Shown: positions 19,107 through 28,462, counted from the stretch's first letter. The stretch is 64,000 bases of DNA from Paenibacillus allorhizosphaerae (GCF_910594985.1 NZ_CAJVCE010000005.1:124001-188000); one strand, 5' to 3'. The notes: generated from the sequence alone by a model not told the origin. Numbers and translations are program-made.

Positions 19107-20144
19107 CTATTCGCCTCCCCTCTCGCCAAGCCATCGATCAAACCACGCGTAAGATACGGTTCCGTGAATTTCGTGGCCGCCTTCAAATATATCGGCTTCG
19201 AACCGTTCCGGCACGCCGGCCGTACGATATACCTTCTGCAGGACCGATACGGCTTTACGCGTGCCGTGCAGCGGAAAGATCCGATCGTTCTCCCCGGCTT
19301 CGATCATCAGCGGGCGCGGGGCGATCAGGCCGATCATATCCGGCATCTCCGCCCACTCGAGAATACCGGGGATGTAGTTATCGATGCAGTGGCGCATGGC
19401 CAGGATGCTGTCGTCAAACGTGTTCGTGTATCCGCTGATGACCGCGGTTTTGATCCGATCGTCGAGCGCCGACGTCAGCGCGCAAACCATGCCTCCGCCG
19501 GAGAGCCCCATGCAGCCGACGCGAGACGCGTCCGCATCGCCGCGCTGCAGCGCGTAATCGATCGCGCGCCTTGCTTCGTAGCTGCGAAAGCCGCCGATCG
19601 TTCCGCCGGCCATCATGAATGCCGCCGTCAGCCGGTAACACGAATTATCTTTCGGCGGCTTGCCCTCGTCTTCCTCGAGCCTGCGTTCGCCGAAGCCGAT
19701 CAGCTCGGGCGCGACCACGAGATACCCGTGTCGCGCCAGCTCCAGCGCAAAGCTGCGGTGAATGCCCGGGTCGCCCGTCATCTCCGAACCGTCCGGGTGC
19801 AGGCCGACGATTTCCTTGCTGCCGTAACCATGACCGTGGAGGGCGGCGATTACGGGAAGTCGGCCTTGCTTTTGCGCGGGGCGCAATATGTAAACAGGCA
19901 TCCGAAGTCCAGGTGAAGTGGTCAACACGACACGCTCGCGGATGACATCACCCAGATCGCTAGTTTCAACCGTCTCCGGTTCGAGCTCAACACGATGCTC
20001 CTCGAACGTGCCGGCGAGTTCTGCGAGCTTCGACTTCAGCGCATCGCGCCATTCTTCCCACTGCTGCGCATTTTCGGCTTGAAACGGCAGTTTTTGCACC
20101 GTCTGGCGGGTCATTTGTTTTACCCAATCATCGAGCTTTAGCAT
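19107..20144 (-). CDS. Alpha/beta hydrolase (dienelactone hydrolase / acetyl esterase type)
   Basis: 345 residues, ATG at 20144 with AAGGAG ten bases upstream. The middle shows an alpha/beta hydrolase core: [17 protein letters not shown] (oxyanion region), [15 protein letters not shown], then the nucleophile elbow [11 protein letters not shown] (G-x-S-x-G), [20 protein letters not shown] (catalytic D) and EGGHEIHG (catalytic H). Proteins of this shape include acetyl xylan esterases and uronoyl methylesterases. No signal peptide. It sits 5 bp upstream of GH95, suggesting joint action on acylated side-chain oligosaccharides in the cytoplasm. Exact ester specificity cannot be read from sequence. 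Confidence 0.85.
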   Translation of the reverse strand: MLKLDDWVKQMTRQTVQKLPFQAENAQQWEEWRDALKSKLAELAGTFEEHRVELEPETVETSDLGDVIRERVVLTTSPGLRMPVYILRPAQKQGRLPVIAALHGHGYGSKEIVGLHPDGSEMTGDPGIHRSFALELARHGYLVVAPELIGFGERRLEEDEGKPPKDNSCYRLTAAFMMAGGTIGGFRSYEARRAIDYALQRGDADASRVGCMGLSGGGMVCALTSALDDRIKTAVISGYTNTFDDSILAMRHCIDNYIPGILEWAEMPDMIGLIAPRPLMIEAGENDRIFPLHGTRKAVSVLQKVYRTAGVPERFEADIFEGGHEIHGTVSYAWFDRWLGERGGE

Positions 20145-20191
20145 GGTTTATCCGCTCCTTCGTTCCTTTTTCGTCGTCGCCTTTACAGTAC

Positions 20192-20229
20192 CATAAAAGA
20201 GGACAAGAAACTTTACGTTTTCTTGTCCT
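20192..20229 (-). terminator. Rho-independent terminator after the frameshifted SBP gene
   Basis: On the minus strand an 11-bp stem AGGACAAGAAA / TTTCTTGTCCT with an 8-base loop, followed by CTTTTAT, about 40 bases after the SBP stop at 20267. It separates the SBP from the downstream esterase-GH95 pair. Confidence 0.75.
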
Positions 20230-20266
20230 GACGATGCGATATTTATATCTATATGCTCCAGACCGT

Positions 20267-21621
20267 TTACTTTTTCTTCTCGGCGTCGAGCGCTTTGTTC
20301 GCATCGTCGTCCACCCTGCGCAATGCGGAGTTGACGTCGACCTTGTCGGTGACGACCTCGGCGATGATGTTCTCGACCGGCTTCTGCGCGATTTGCTCGA
20401 ACTTGTGCCTTGGCGCGCTCGCCGCAGGTGTATTGGCATAAACCGCGTTATAGTTAATGTTATTGAAATTCATGTCTCTGCCCATTTCCTTCCGGATGTC
20501 TGCATTTTTGAGTGAAGTCATCTCGCCCCGCTTGGACACGATCAGCTGATATTCGTCGGATGTCAAATATTTAAGCACTTCCATGGATGCATCTTTGTTT
20601 TTCGAGTTCGAGGCGATATTCCAGAAGAACGGGTACGTCTGCGTTCCCGTCTTCGGCATGTCCTTGAATACCGGCGCTGTCGCCATATTCCAATTCATCT
20701 GGTCCATCACTTCCTGATTGGCCGTGTGCAGGTCGGACAAATAAACGAACATCGCCAACGTCTTCGTTTTCAGAAACTCGTCTTTATATGGCATTTTATT
20801 CTTGTTGTCGGTGACGTATTTCATATAGTCCGGCATGTTCCCTTGCGCTTTGAACACGCTGTCAAAAAGCTTTTTCCATTGTTCGTTGTTAAGTGTAGCC
20901 TTCTCCGTCTTCGGATCCATCGCCCCGACGGACAGCTGATTCAACCGGATATAGTGCGCCGGTGACACGACAAGACCAAGATATTGCTTGCCGTCTTCGT
21001 TGCGGGTCAGCTTCTTGGCCAGTTCGATTGTTTCTTCCCACGTGATGCCGTCTTTCGGATAGGAAACTCCGAAGCGGTCGAATATGTCCTTATTATAATA
21101 AGTCACCATCACAAGATCGTAGACCGGCAACCCGTACAGTCCCCCGCCGGCCAGCTGCCTCATGACCCCCAAGCTTCCTTGATCGAAACGGTTCAAGTCA
21201 ATGTTGTGCTTTTTGACCAGGTGTCGGATATGTCCATGGCTAGTCCGGCGTTAATCAATCCCGGATAAATATTGCCCGACGATTCGAAAATAAGGTCCAC
21301 CGGCGTGCCTGCGGTGATCAGGTCGGTAATGAGCGTTCCGGTCGCTTTCTTGATATACGTAAATTTGAAATTTGGAAATTTTTTCTTCAAATATTGCCCG
21401 AAGTTGCTCTCGAAAGCTTCTTCGCTCAAGGCGCTGCTTGACGTGATCGTCAGTTCGGCCGGCCCCAAAGAGGCTGCCGTATCCGGTGCAGCAGTCTTGC
21501 CCGGTTCCGCCGCCGGTTTGCCGGCTCCCGGCCCCGAGCTGCATGCGCTTACAATAGATAGGGCAAGCAAACCGATCATTGCCGTTGCCCTTCTTTTCTT
21601 CTTCAGCAAAGCACCTCTCAT
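20267..21621 (-). pseudogene. Solute-binding lipoprotein gene broken by a frameshift
   Basis: Two overlapping frames together make one SBP. The 5' part (21621 to 21193) has a signal peptide and lipobox V-S-A-C (MRGALLKKKRRATAMIGLLA...) and reads 142 residues before a stop. The 3' part continues in another frame, with NRFDQGSLGVMRQLAGGGLY, YYNKDIFDRFGVSYPKDG and SVGAMDPKTEKATLNNEQW, to 20267. At about 21217-21224 the text reads GAC-ACC-TGG where paralogues read TD-L-x-KK; removing the two bases AC restores ISD-LVKKHNIDLNRF, matching YDLTDLIKKYKVDLNRF of the 26870-28195 protein. So the simplest cause is a 2-bp AC duplication or an assembly error. The rest is intact, suggesting recent damage. 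Confidence 0.88.
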
Positions 21622-21651
21622 TTCGATAGACCTCCCTGGAATAAGTGTATA

Positions 21652-21665
21652 ATAAAGCGCTTACA
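21652..21665 (-). promoter_or_regulatory. cre-like operator ahead of the frameshifted SBP
   Basis: Minus-strand sequence TGTAAGCGCTTTAT, 12 of 14 matches to the CcpA/LacI-family consensus TGWAANCGNTNWCA, about 30 bp upstream of the start codon. The core GTAAGCGC recurs ahead of the SBP genes at 28195 and 30642. Confidence 0.45.
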
Positions 21666-21763
21666 TGAATCTGTGCTCATTATATCCGTTTCCCGGCGGG
21701 CTGAATATCCCGTTTTTTCATAAAAAGATACAGATTTGCTAAGAAGTTGCAACGAGCATATTC

Positions 21764-21817
21764 AGGTTAAAACAAGACGATTGGGGGAGACGCGTCAGTG
21801 ACGCATCTCCCCCAATC
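21764..21817 (-). terminator. Strong terminator after GH43
   Basis: On the minus strand a 12-bp stem GATTGGGGGAGA / TCTCCCCCAATC, with an inner GCGTCA/TGACGC pairing and downstream T residues, starting 3 bases after the stop at 21820. Confidence 0.75.
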
Positions 21818-21819
21818 CG

Positions 21820-23382
21820 TTACTCGCTCACTTCAAACCAATCCACATCGACGTAGCCCCTGCTGCCGCTTCGCTGCATGTTAGCGGCGAACACGCCGAC
21901 CTTCGCGCCGACCCAGCGGCCCTCTTTTGCCGTGAATGGCTGGCCAACCGGCTCGAATTGATCGCCGTCCGTGCTGAAGCTAAAGGAGCACAGTGCCCCC
22001 TCTGCCACCGTAACCCGTAAAAAGACCGTTCCGGTCAGTTCCTCGCCCTGCCATGCGACGGTTTCCGACTGCTCGTCGCCCGTCCAGTAAGCGAGCTTAA
22101 CACTGCCGCCGTCGTCCTTGATCAATCCGAGTCCCGCGTACTTCAGGCCGAACACGATCAGGCCGGAGCGATCGCCCGGTGCATCGGGCTCGAAGCTGAG
22201 CTTCGCCGTTGCCGTAAATGCCGGCGCCGGCAGCTTCTGCATTAGCAGCTGCGGTGCCGCATACAGCGTCGGCACGTTCCCGTTCCCGCTTTCCTGCGTC
22301 GGCACGGCGTATAAGCGCAGGTGGCTTTCCTTCTCGCCGAGCGCATACCACGCTTGCTGCGGATTCGCCTGCCACTGCCATTGCAAACCTAGCCGCTGCT
22401 CCGCAAAATCATCGGAAGTCGCAGGTACCGCTACTGGGTACTCCCCGCCGACGTCGGGCTTTTTCATCCGCAGCACCGGCTCGCCGACGCCGTTCTCATC
22501 CGGATTTACGCCCATGAGCGGCCAATCGTCCACCCAACGGACCGGCTGCAGGTGAACGATGCGTCCATAAGCGTCCTTGTCCTGGAAATGGATAAACCAC
22601 GATTCTCCGGATTCCAGCTCGACCCAACCGCCTTGATGCGGTCCGTTCACATCCGTGGAGCCTTGGTGCAGCACGATCCGATCTTCGTAAGGACCGTAAA
22701 TGTCCTTCGAGCGGAGAATCGTCTGCCAACCCGTCGCGACGCCGCCTGCAGGCGCGAAGACGTAATAGTAACCGTTTCGTTTGTACACTTTCGGTCCTTC
22801 CATCGTCGGATGGTGCTGCTCCCCGTCATACAGAAGATGCCCTTCGCCGAGCAGTTCTTTGCCGTCCGGCGACATTCTCAGCAGCTGCAGCCTGTGCTTG
22901 ATGCCGCAGCGGCTGCGGGCAAAGGCGTGCACGAGGTAAGCCTGACCGTCTTCGTCCCAGAACGGACACGGATCGATCCAGCCTTTCACTTCCTTCACGC
23001 AATGGAGCGGTGCCCACGGACCTGCAGGATGGTCAGCCGTCGTCATGAAGATTCCTTCGTCCGGCGCGCTGAAAAAAATCCAAAACTTCCCGTCGTGATA
23101 ACGGATCGACGGAGCCCATACGCCGTCCCCGTGGCGCGGCTTGTCATAGCCCGGCAATGAATCGAGACTGGTTACCGCATGGCCGATCAATTCCCAATTG
23201 ACCAAATCTTTGGAGTGCAAAATCGGCAGACCGGGCAAATGAGCGAAGCTCGATGCCGTCATGTAGAAGTCCGATCCGACGCGAATCACGTCCGGATCGG
23301 AATAATCCGCGTATAGGATCGGGTTTTTGAACGTGCCGTCGCCCTGATCCGCAATCCAGGGCTGTTTCAAATTCGTAACCAA
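21820..23382 (-). CDS. Glycoside hydrolase family 43 (xylosidase/arabinofuranosidase type)
   Basis: 520 residues, apparent TTG start at 23382 with AAGGTG seven bases upstream. The five-bladed propeller domain (about 15-320) shows the GH43 catalytic base region FKNPILYADYSDPDVIRVGS, FYMTASSFAHLPGLPILHSK, GVWAPSIRYHDGKFWIFFSA (pKa-modulating D nearby), and MEGPKVYKRNGYYYVFAPAG (catalytic E). The C-terminal 200 residues form a concanavalin-like beta sandwich (LGLQWQWQANPQQAWYALGE onwards; YVDVDWFEVSE end) typical of the GH43 subfamilies acting on arabinan/xylan side chains. No signal peptide, so it acts on imported oligosaccharides. It is divergent from an AraC regulator and upstream of the broken SBP gene. 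Confidence 0.92.
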   Translation of the reverse strand: MVTNLKQPWIADQGDGTFKNPILYADYSDPDVIRVGSDFYMTASSFAHLPGLPILHSKDLVNWELIGHAVTSLDSLPGYDKPRHGDGVWAPSIRYHDGKFWIFFSAPDEGIFMTTADHPAGPWAPLHCVKEVKGWIDPCPFWDEDGQAYLVHAFARSRCGIKHRLQLLRMSPDGKELLGEGHLLYDGEQHHPTMEGPKVYKRNGYYYVFAPAGGVATGWQTILRSKDIYGPYEDRIVLHQGSTDVNGPHQGGWVELESGESWFIHFQDKDAYGRIVHLQPVRWVDDWPLMGVNPDENGVGEPVLRMKKPDVGGEYPVAVPATSDDFAEQRLGLQWQWQANPQQAWYALGEKESHLRLYAVPTQESGNGNVPTLYAAPQLLMQKLPAPAFTATAKLSFEPDAPGDRSGLIVFGLKYAGLGLIKDDGGSVKLAYWTGDEQSETVAWQGEELTGTVFLRVTVAEGALCSFSFSTDGDQFEPVGQPFTAKEGRWVGAKVGVFAANMQRSGSRGYVDVDWFEVSE

Positions 23383-23667
23383 CAGTATTCACCTTGTCCT
23401 TTCGTATGAACCGGCTGCAATGCGAAGCGTTATGGAGCAGCGGCATGCAATGATGAGTGCTGCACATGGGAAGCATATGTTTACTCTTCTTTATTGTAGA
23501 GTAATACGAAAAGAAGAAGTTTATCATTCATGTCCATTTTTCTCGAAGATTTCGTTTATTTGTCCTCCTTGTTCCTCGCTGCGCAAATATTTGATAAAAT
23601 GATCATGAATTGACCGTTACCGCCACAAAAAATGTATCTATTTGTTCTCTAAGAAGGGGAATGCGCC

Positions 23668-24543
23668 ATGACGGATATTTTGGGTGAAACGTATAGTTTG
23701 GAGGAGCATTCTTTTTCCATTCAATACATGCACCGCAAAGGGTATTACTCGATGGCCAGCGGCCACTTCCATCCGTATTACGAAATTTTTTATTTGCTGC
23801 AGGGCGAGCGCATTTATTTCATTAACGATACCGTCTATACGGCGCAGGCAGGTGATCTGGTGATCGTCAATCCTCACGATCTGCATCAAACGTCGAGTTC
23901 GGAGGCGCCGGGATTCGAGCGAATCCTGATTAATTTCAAACACGAGTTCATCCATGCAAGACTTGGGCCGGGCGATCCGCAGCTGCTTCCGTTCGCGCAG
24001 GGCTCGCGCCTGGTCAGGTTTCCGTTAAAGGAACAGCCGGCGGTCGACCGCTTGATTCGGGACATGCTCGCGGAATGCACGGAGCGGGGGGAGGGCTACG
24101 AGGCCTATGTCCGGTCGTCCCTTATGAAGCTGCTCGTACTGATTCACCGTCAGCTGCGGCGGGAAGATGAGGAGCCGCCTCACTATGCGCATCCGATGCA
24201 TGAGAAAATTTCCGAAATCGCCGCATTTTTGAACAGCCATTATCAGGACGAGCTCACGCTGGAGCAAGTGTCCAAGCAATTTTATATTAGCCCGTCCTAC
24301 CTGAGCAGAATCTTCAAAAAAATTACCGGCTTTCACTTCCGCGAGTATCTTCTCGTCATCCGGGTGAGGGAAGCGCAGCGCATGCTGCGCGAAAGCCAGC
24401 ACAAAATATTGTCGATCTCCGAGCTTGTCGGCTTTCGCCATATTTCCCACTTTAATACGACGTTCAAAAAAATAACGGGAATTTCCCCGCTTCAATACCG
24501 CAAAAGACAGCTTGAAATCGGCCGGGAAATTCCCTATGAATAA
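23668..24543 (+). CDS. AraC family regulator with cupin sensor, paralogue of 11532-12410
   Basis: 291 residues, ATG at 23668 behind AAGGGG. The cupin domain (HFHPYYEIFYLLQGERIYFI, AQAGDLVIVNPHDLHQTSSS) and AraC DNA-binding domain (VSKQFYISPSYLSRIFKKIT, ISELVGFRHISHFNTTFKKI) match the regulator at 11532 nearly block for block, so the two arose by duplication. It is divergent from GH43 (285 bp apart) and convergent with the SBP at 24574. A possible promoter upstream is TTGACC with a 17-bp spacer to TGTATC. It is probably the activator of the GH43 and/or SBP genes in response to an oligosaccharide. Confidence 0.93.
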   Translation: MTDILGETYSLEEHSFSIQYMHRKGYYSMASGHFHPYYEIFYLLQGERIYFINDTVYTAQAGDLVIVNPHDLHQTSSSEAPGFERILINFKHEFIHARLGPGDPQLLPFAQGSRLVRFPLKEQPAVDRLIRDMLAECTERGEGYEAYVRSSLMKLLVLIHRQLRREDEEPPHYAHPMHEKISEIAAFLNSHYQDELTLEQVSKQFYISPSYLSRIFKKITGFHFREYLLVIRVREAQRMLRESQHKILSISELVGFRHISHFNTTFKKITGISPLQYRKRQLEIGREIPYE

Positions 24544-24573
24544 AATACATTCCGGGCTAACCACTAGTCCGGC

Positions 24574-25905
24574 TTATTTTTTCTTCTCCGCTTCGACCGC
24601 CTTGTTCACTTCTTCCTCCACGGTCCGGAAGGCGGTATTCATGTCCGTTTTGCCGAGCGCGAGGTCCCCGATCACTTTCTCGAACATGCTCTGGGCGACG
24701 CCGTTATATTTCGATTTCTCGGGGATCGGGGCATATTTGTTGTAGAACAAGGCGCCGATATTTTTCCCTTTGAACTGGGCGTTTTCCTGACCGAACGCTT
24801 TTTTGACCGCATCGCTTTTCAGCACGGGCATGAAGACGCCTTTTTTGGCGGCTTCCGTCTGGTACGCCTCTGACGCCAAAAAGCGGATCACTTCCATCGC
24901 CTGCTCCTTGTACTTGCTCTGCTTCGTGACAGAGAAGTAGGTCGGGTATGCTTGCGGCCCGACGCCAGGCAGTTCTTTGAAGGTCGGCATCGCCACCATA
25001 TCCCAGCGGAAAGCGGACAGTTCTTCCGCGCGTATGGAAGGCAGACTCGTAATGGCGCCGCTCATCGCCATCACTCTCGTTTTCGTGAACGGATCGTACG
25101 TTTCCGACGGGAGCTTGTTTTTGTTCTCCTCGATCTTTGCCCTGTAGCCTTGATCCTGTGCAGGGTTGATGAAGACCGATGAGTACAGCTTCTTCCAGTT
25201 ATCATTGCCGATCGTCGCCTTGTCCGTCTTCGGATCCACAAGCGGCAGGGAGAACGGGTTCATTCGGAGGATATGCAGCTGCGTGACGCCAAGGCCAAAA
25301 TATTGCACGCCGCCTTCGCTTCGCGTCAACTTCTTACCGAGTTCCAGCGCCTCGTCCCAATTCATTCCGTCCTTCGGATACGGAACGCCGAACTTATCGA
25401 AGATGTCTTTGTTGTAGTACAGCACCATCGAATTGTTGAACACCGGCAAGCCGTACAGCTTTCCGTCGGATAATTGCTTCAATGCATCCATGATCGTCGG
25501 CTCGAACGATTCGAGATTGACTTTATACTTTTTTGCTAAATCCGTCATGTCGTACTGCATGTCAAAGCCGATCAAGCCGTCGGCAAACCCTCCGATCGAC
25601 TCCCAATAAATATCGATCGGCTGTCCGGACGCTATCAGATCGGGCAGCAGCGATCCTTTTTCCTTCTTGATGTATTTGATCGTGTAGTTCGAGAATTTGT
25701 TGCGGATCGCGTCGCCGAACCGCTCGTTAAAGCTTTCCTGCGAGTCGGCGCTATTGGAGAAAAAGACAAGCTCCGCAGGCGCATTGCCCGATGCCGGAAC
25801 CGCGCCGGCCGGCTGCTCCTTCGTCTCTGGCATATTTCCGCAGCCCGCCAGCGAAATCGCTGCAAGCGGCAAGACAAGCCAAGCCGTCATTCCTTTCTTC
25901 AGCAC
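24574..25905 (-). CDS. Extracellular solute-binding lipoprotein
   Basis: 443 residues starting at GTG 25905 with AGGAGGGG six bases upstream. Signal peptide MLKKGMTAWLVLPLAAISLA-GC with lipobox L-A-G-C. The core carries the pattern shared by the paralogues here: GLPVFNNSMVLYYNKDIFDK, VPYPKDGMNWDEALELGKKL, and a late QAYPTYFSVTKQSKYKEQAM. It is the last gene of a transcript with the acetylesterase lipoprotein (12 bp upstream) and another SBP. No permease or ATPase gene is adjacent. The ligand is presumably a pectin oligosaccharide. Confidence 0.93.
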   Translation of the reverse strand: MLKKGMTAWLVLPLAAISLAGCGNMPETKEQPAGAVPASGNAPAELVFFSNSADSQESFNERFGDAIRNKFSNYTIKYIKKEKGSLLPDLIASGQPIDIYWESIGGFADGLIGFDMQYDMTDLAKKYKVNLESFEPTIMDALKQLSDGKLYGLPVFNNSMVLYYNKDIFDKFGVPYPKDGMNWDEALELGKKLTRSEGGVQYFGLGVTQLHILRMNPFSLPLVDPKTDKATIGNDNWKKLYSSVFINPAQDQGYRAKIEENKNKLPSETYDPFTKTRVMAMSGAITSLPSIRAEELSAFRWDMVAMPTFKELPGVGPQAYPTYFSVTKQSKYKEQAMEVIRFLASEAYQTEAAKKGVFMPVLKSDAVKKAFGQENAQFKGKNIGALFYNKYAPIPEKSKYNGVAQSMFEKVIGDLALGKTDMNTAFRTVEEEVNKAVEAEKKK

Positions 25906-25917
25906 AATGTTCCCCTC

Positions 25918-26844
25918 CTATTTGTCCGTATGTACCGGTTCCTTGATATGGCTGCTTATGGACAAGTTGAGCTCCTTCAGCCCTGCGGCGACCAATCCGG
26001 CGATTTGGGTTGCGCCGTATTCCTGAAAATGCGTGTTATCTTTCGAACCGTCCGGATAATTCGGGCTTTCCCCCGGCTTCAGCCATAAAAACAACGCCTT
26101 CGTCTTCTCTTCGCCGAGCCGCTCGTACAGCGCTTTGCTTCGGGCCGTCAGGTCGATGACCGGTACGTCCCGCTCCTTGCCGAGCGCCTTCATCGCTGCC
26201 GGATATTGCCCGTGCGTATCTTTCGCTTTGCCCCCGGAGGCAAACCCGAGCCGTTCTACCGGCGTGACCAGAATCGGAGCGGCGCCTTTGAGGCGGGCTC
26301 CCTCGATATACTGCTTCAAGTAGCTTTTGTACGTCGTACCAGGCTCCGTGTAACGGGCCGGGTCCTCTTTCTTCTCGTCGTTATGCCCGAATTGAATGAG
26401 CAAATAATCCCCCTTCCCAAGCTTTTCGAGCAGCGGGACAAGCTTCCCCTCGTCGATAAAGCTTTTCGAGCTTCTTCCCGATGCGGCGCCGTTATAAACC
26501 GTTACGGTATCATCCATCATTGTGCCGATCATTTGACCCCATCCGGCGCGGGGCGCTTCTTTCGGGAGATAGTTCGCTACGGTGGAGTCTCCCGCCAAAT
26601 AGACGTTCAACCGTTCGATTGCAGCAGCTTCGTTGCTTGCGTTCAATGGCTTTTTCCCTCCGTTAGCCTGACATCCCACTAATACGAGCAAAATCATCAG
26701 GACGATCAAGCGCCGACATGCGGCCGAGCTTCTCATAAGCCGCCGTTTCTCCATTCGTGAATGTACCGCATCAATGACTCCGTCTCCCGATTCGGGTGCA
26801 AGCAAATCTTCCACATGATGCAGTTCCACATTGTGATACCGCAT
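25918..26844 (-). CDS. Rhamnogalacturonan acetylesterase-like SGNH lipoprotein with an odd N-terminal extension
   Basis: 308 residues from ATG 26844, which has AGGAGGG four bases upstream. The esterase domain begins near residue 78 (LNVYLAGDSTVANYLPKEAP, nucleophile S in GDST), followed by GRSSKSFIDEGKLVPLLEKL, IQFGHNDEKKEDPAR and DNTHFQEYGATQIA (catalytic D/H). A hydrophobic segment with lipobox V-L-V-G-C lies unusually late, at about residues 45-58, behind about 30 residues (MRYHNVELHHVEDLLAPESG...) that do not look like a signal peptide. An internal ATG at 26754 would give a normal lipoprotein signal but has no clear ribosome site. Membrane-anchored deacetylation of pectin outside the cell is the likely role. 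It lies between two SBP genes (gaps 12 and 25 bp). Confidence 0.87.
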   Translation of the reverse strand: MRYHNVELHHVEDLLAPESGDGVIDAVHSRMEKRRLMRSSAACRRLIVLMILLVLVGCQANGGKKPLNASNEAAAIERLNVYLAGDSTVANYLPKEAPRAGWGQMIGTMMDDTVTVYNGAASGRSSKSFIDEGKLVPLLEKLGKGDYLLIQFGHNDEKKEDPARYTEPGTTYKSYLKQYIEGARLKGAAPILVTPVERLGFASGGKAKDTHGQYPAAMKALGKERDVPVIDLTARSKALYERLGEEKTKALFLWLKPGESPNYPDGSKDNTHFQEYGATQIAGLVAAGLKELNLSISSHIKEPVHTDK

Positions 26845-26869
26845 GGTGCCCTCCTCTTAACGAAACCGT

Positions 26870-28195
26870 CTATTTTCCTTTTTGCGACGCAATGCCTTTA
26901 TTCGTCTCTTCCTCGGCGGCCCGGAACATCGTATTGATATCGACTTTGCCGAGCGACAGATCGACAAGCTGCTTCTGGTACGCTTTTTCGGCAATCGTAT
27001 CGTACACCGTCTTGGCCGGAATCGGAGCCAGCTGGTTGTAAAATAACGCTTGGAAATTTTTATTTTTAAATTTGGCGTCCTTGGCGTAATTGCTTTTGAA
27101 CTGTTCCCCTTTGAGGCTGGACATCAAGCCTTTCTTGGAAATGTCCAGCTGCACTTCGTCGGAAGTAAGGTAATTGATGACTTGAAACGCCTCTTCCTTG
27201 TACTTGCTAGAGCTCGTCACCGAAAAGTAGGTCGGGTAGCTCTGCGAGCCGGTCTTCGGCAAGTCTTTGAACGTCGGCAGCGATACGATATCCCAGTTCA
27301 GCGACTCAAATTCGGCAAATGACGTAAACAGGCTGGATAGCCCGGCGAACATCGCCAAATCGTAGTTTTTATAAAACTGATCGATATACGGCAGCTTGTT
27401 GTTCAGCGACGCGATTTTGGCCCGGTACGTCTCGTCGGAAGCCACGTCGGCAAACAGCGTTTGATAGAGCGCTTTCCATTTGGCGTCTTTATTGATCGTC
27501 GCTTGTTCGCTCGCCGGATCGACCAGCGGCAGGGAATACGGATTCATCTTGATCATATGCGCCGGGGAAACGACGAGGCCCGTGTACTGTTTTCCGCCTT
27601 CGGTCCGGTTAAATTTTTTGGCGAGCGTCAGAGCCTCGTCCCAAGTCATCCCGTCCTTCGGATAGGCGATGCCGAATTTATCGAATACATCTTTGTTGTA
27701 GTACAGCACCATATTAATATTTTGAACCGGCAAGCCCCAGATTTGCCCTTTCACATTGTTTTTCATCGCATCGATCAGCGAAGGCTCGAAACGGTTCAAA
27801 TCGACCTTGTACTTTTTGATCAAATCGGTTAAATCGTATTGCAGTTGGTACGTGGACATGCTGCTGAAAAATCCGCCGATCGATTCATAGTAAATATCTA
27901 CCGTCGTGCCGGACGTAAGCAGCGCGTCGATTTTCAGATTGGCATTGCCGCGCGGATTAATGTAATTGATCTTGTAATTCGGAAATTTCTTCTTGATGGC
28001 GTTCCCGAAATTCGCATTCCAGGACTCCTCCGGTTCCCCGCCTGCCGAGTACACTGTCAGCTCGACCGGTCCGTTATTTGACTTTTCCATATCCTTGTCC
28101 ACAGCACCCGGACTTGCTCCCTGCCCGCCGCAAGCCGTCAGCAGCGATGCTGTCGCTATGACGCATAGTGTCGTAATCCAATGCGTGCTTTTCAT
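26870..28195 (-). CDS. Extracellular solute-binding lipoprotein
   Basis: 441 residues, ATG at 28195 behind GGGGAGGT. Signal peptide with lipobox L-T-A-C (MKSTHWITTLCVIATASLLT). Shared paralogue blocks are QYDLTDLIKKYKVDLNRFEP, NMVLYYNKDVFDKFGIAYPK and GSQSYPTYFSVTSSSKYKEE. It is the first gene of the three-gene transcript with the acetylesterase lipoprotein and the SBP at 24574. A cre-like element lies about 60 bp upstream. No transporter permease is nearby. Two adjacent SBPs from one operon, both intact, suggest two related ligands or one capture and one sensing role. Confidence 0.93.
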   Translation of the reverse strand: MKSTHWITTLCVIATASLLTACGGQGASPGAVDKDMEKSNNGPVELTVYSAGGEPEESWNANFGNAIKKKFPNYKINYINPRGNANLKIDALLTSGTTVDIYYESIGGFFSSMSTYQLQYDLTDLIKKYKVDLNRFEPSLIDAMKNNVKGQIWGLPVQNINMVLYYNKDVFDKFGIAYPKDGMTWDEALTLAKKFNRTEGGKQYTGLVVSPAHMIKMNPYSLPLVDPASEQATINKDAKWKALYQTLFADVASDETYRAKIASLNNKLPYIDQFYKNYDLAMFAGLSSLFTSFAEFESLNWDIVSLPTFKDLPKTGSQSYPTYFSVTSSSKYKEEAFQVINYLTSDEVQLDISKKGLMSSLKGEQFKSNYAKDAKFKNKNFQALFYNQLAPIPAKTVYDTIAEKAYQKQLVDLSLGKVDINTMFRAAEEETNKGIASQKGK

Positions 28196-28251
28196 TTGGA
28201 CCTCCCCTTTATTGCCGGTTCGGGACGCTATTGTTCGTTTACCGGACCCAC

Positions 28252-28265
28252 TGTATGCGCTTACT
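28252..28265 (-). promoter_or_regulatory. cre-like operator ahead of the SBP at 26870-28195
   Basis: Minus-strand AGTAAGCGCATACA matches 12 of 14 positions of TGWAANCGNTNWCA, about 57 bp upstream of the start codon. It shares the GTAAGCGC core with the elements at 21652 and 30676. Confidence 0.4.
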
Positions 28266-28416
28266 TTTTATGCCGCCGTGAACATAACCGCCCGCTCCGA
28301 TCTGGTATTTTCTTTCGTGTAATAACACTAACATAAGCGATGGCGGTTCTTCTGCCTAATTTTTTGCACATTTTTTCTATATATTTGTTCATTTACAAAG
28401 ATTTCCGTGTAACATC

Positions 28417-28443
28417 AAAAGGCCGGGGACCTTGTCCCCGACC
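28417..28443 (-). terminator. Rho-independent terminator after TerC
   Basis: On the minus strand a stem GGTCGGGGAC / GTCCCCGGCC with a 3-base loop followed by TTTT, 19 bases after the TerC stop at 28463. Confidence 0.8.
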
Positions 28444-28462
28444 TGCTATCGTCATGTCGCTG

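Noticed and set aside
21190-21230. Programmed ribosomal frameshift in the SBP gene
   Set aside because: The AAAAAG run near the junction allows only one tRNA to re-pair well, no stimulatory structure is evident, and the paralogues have a single intact frame. A simple 2-bp duplication explains it better.
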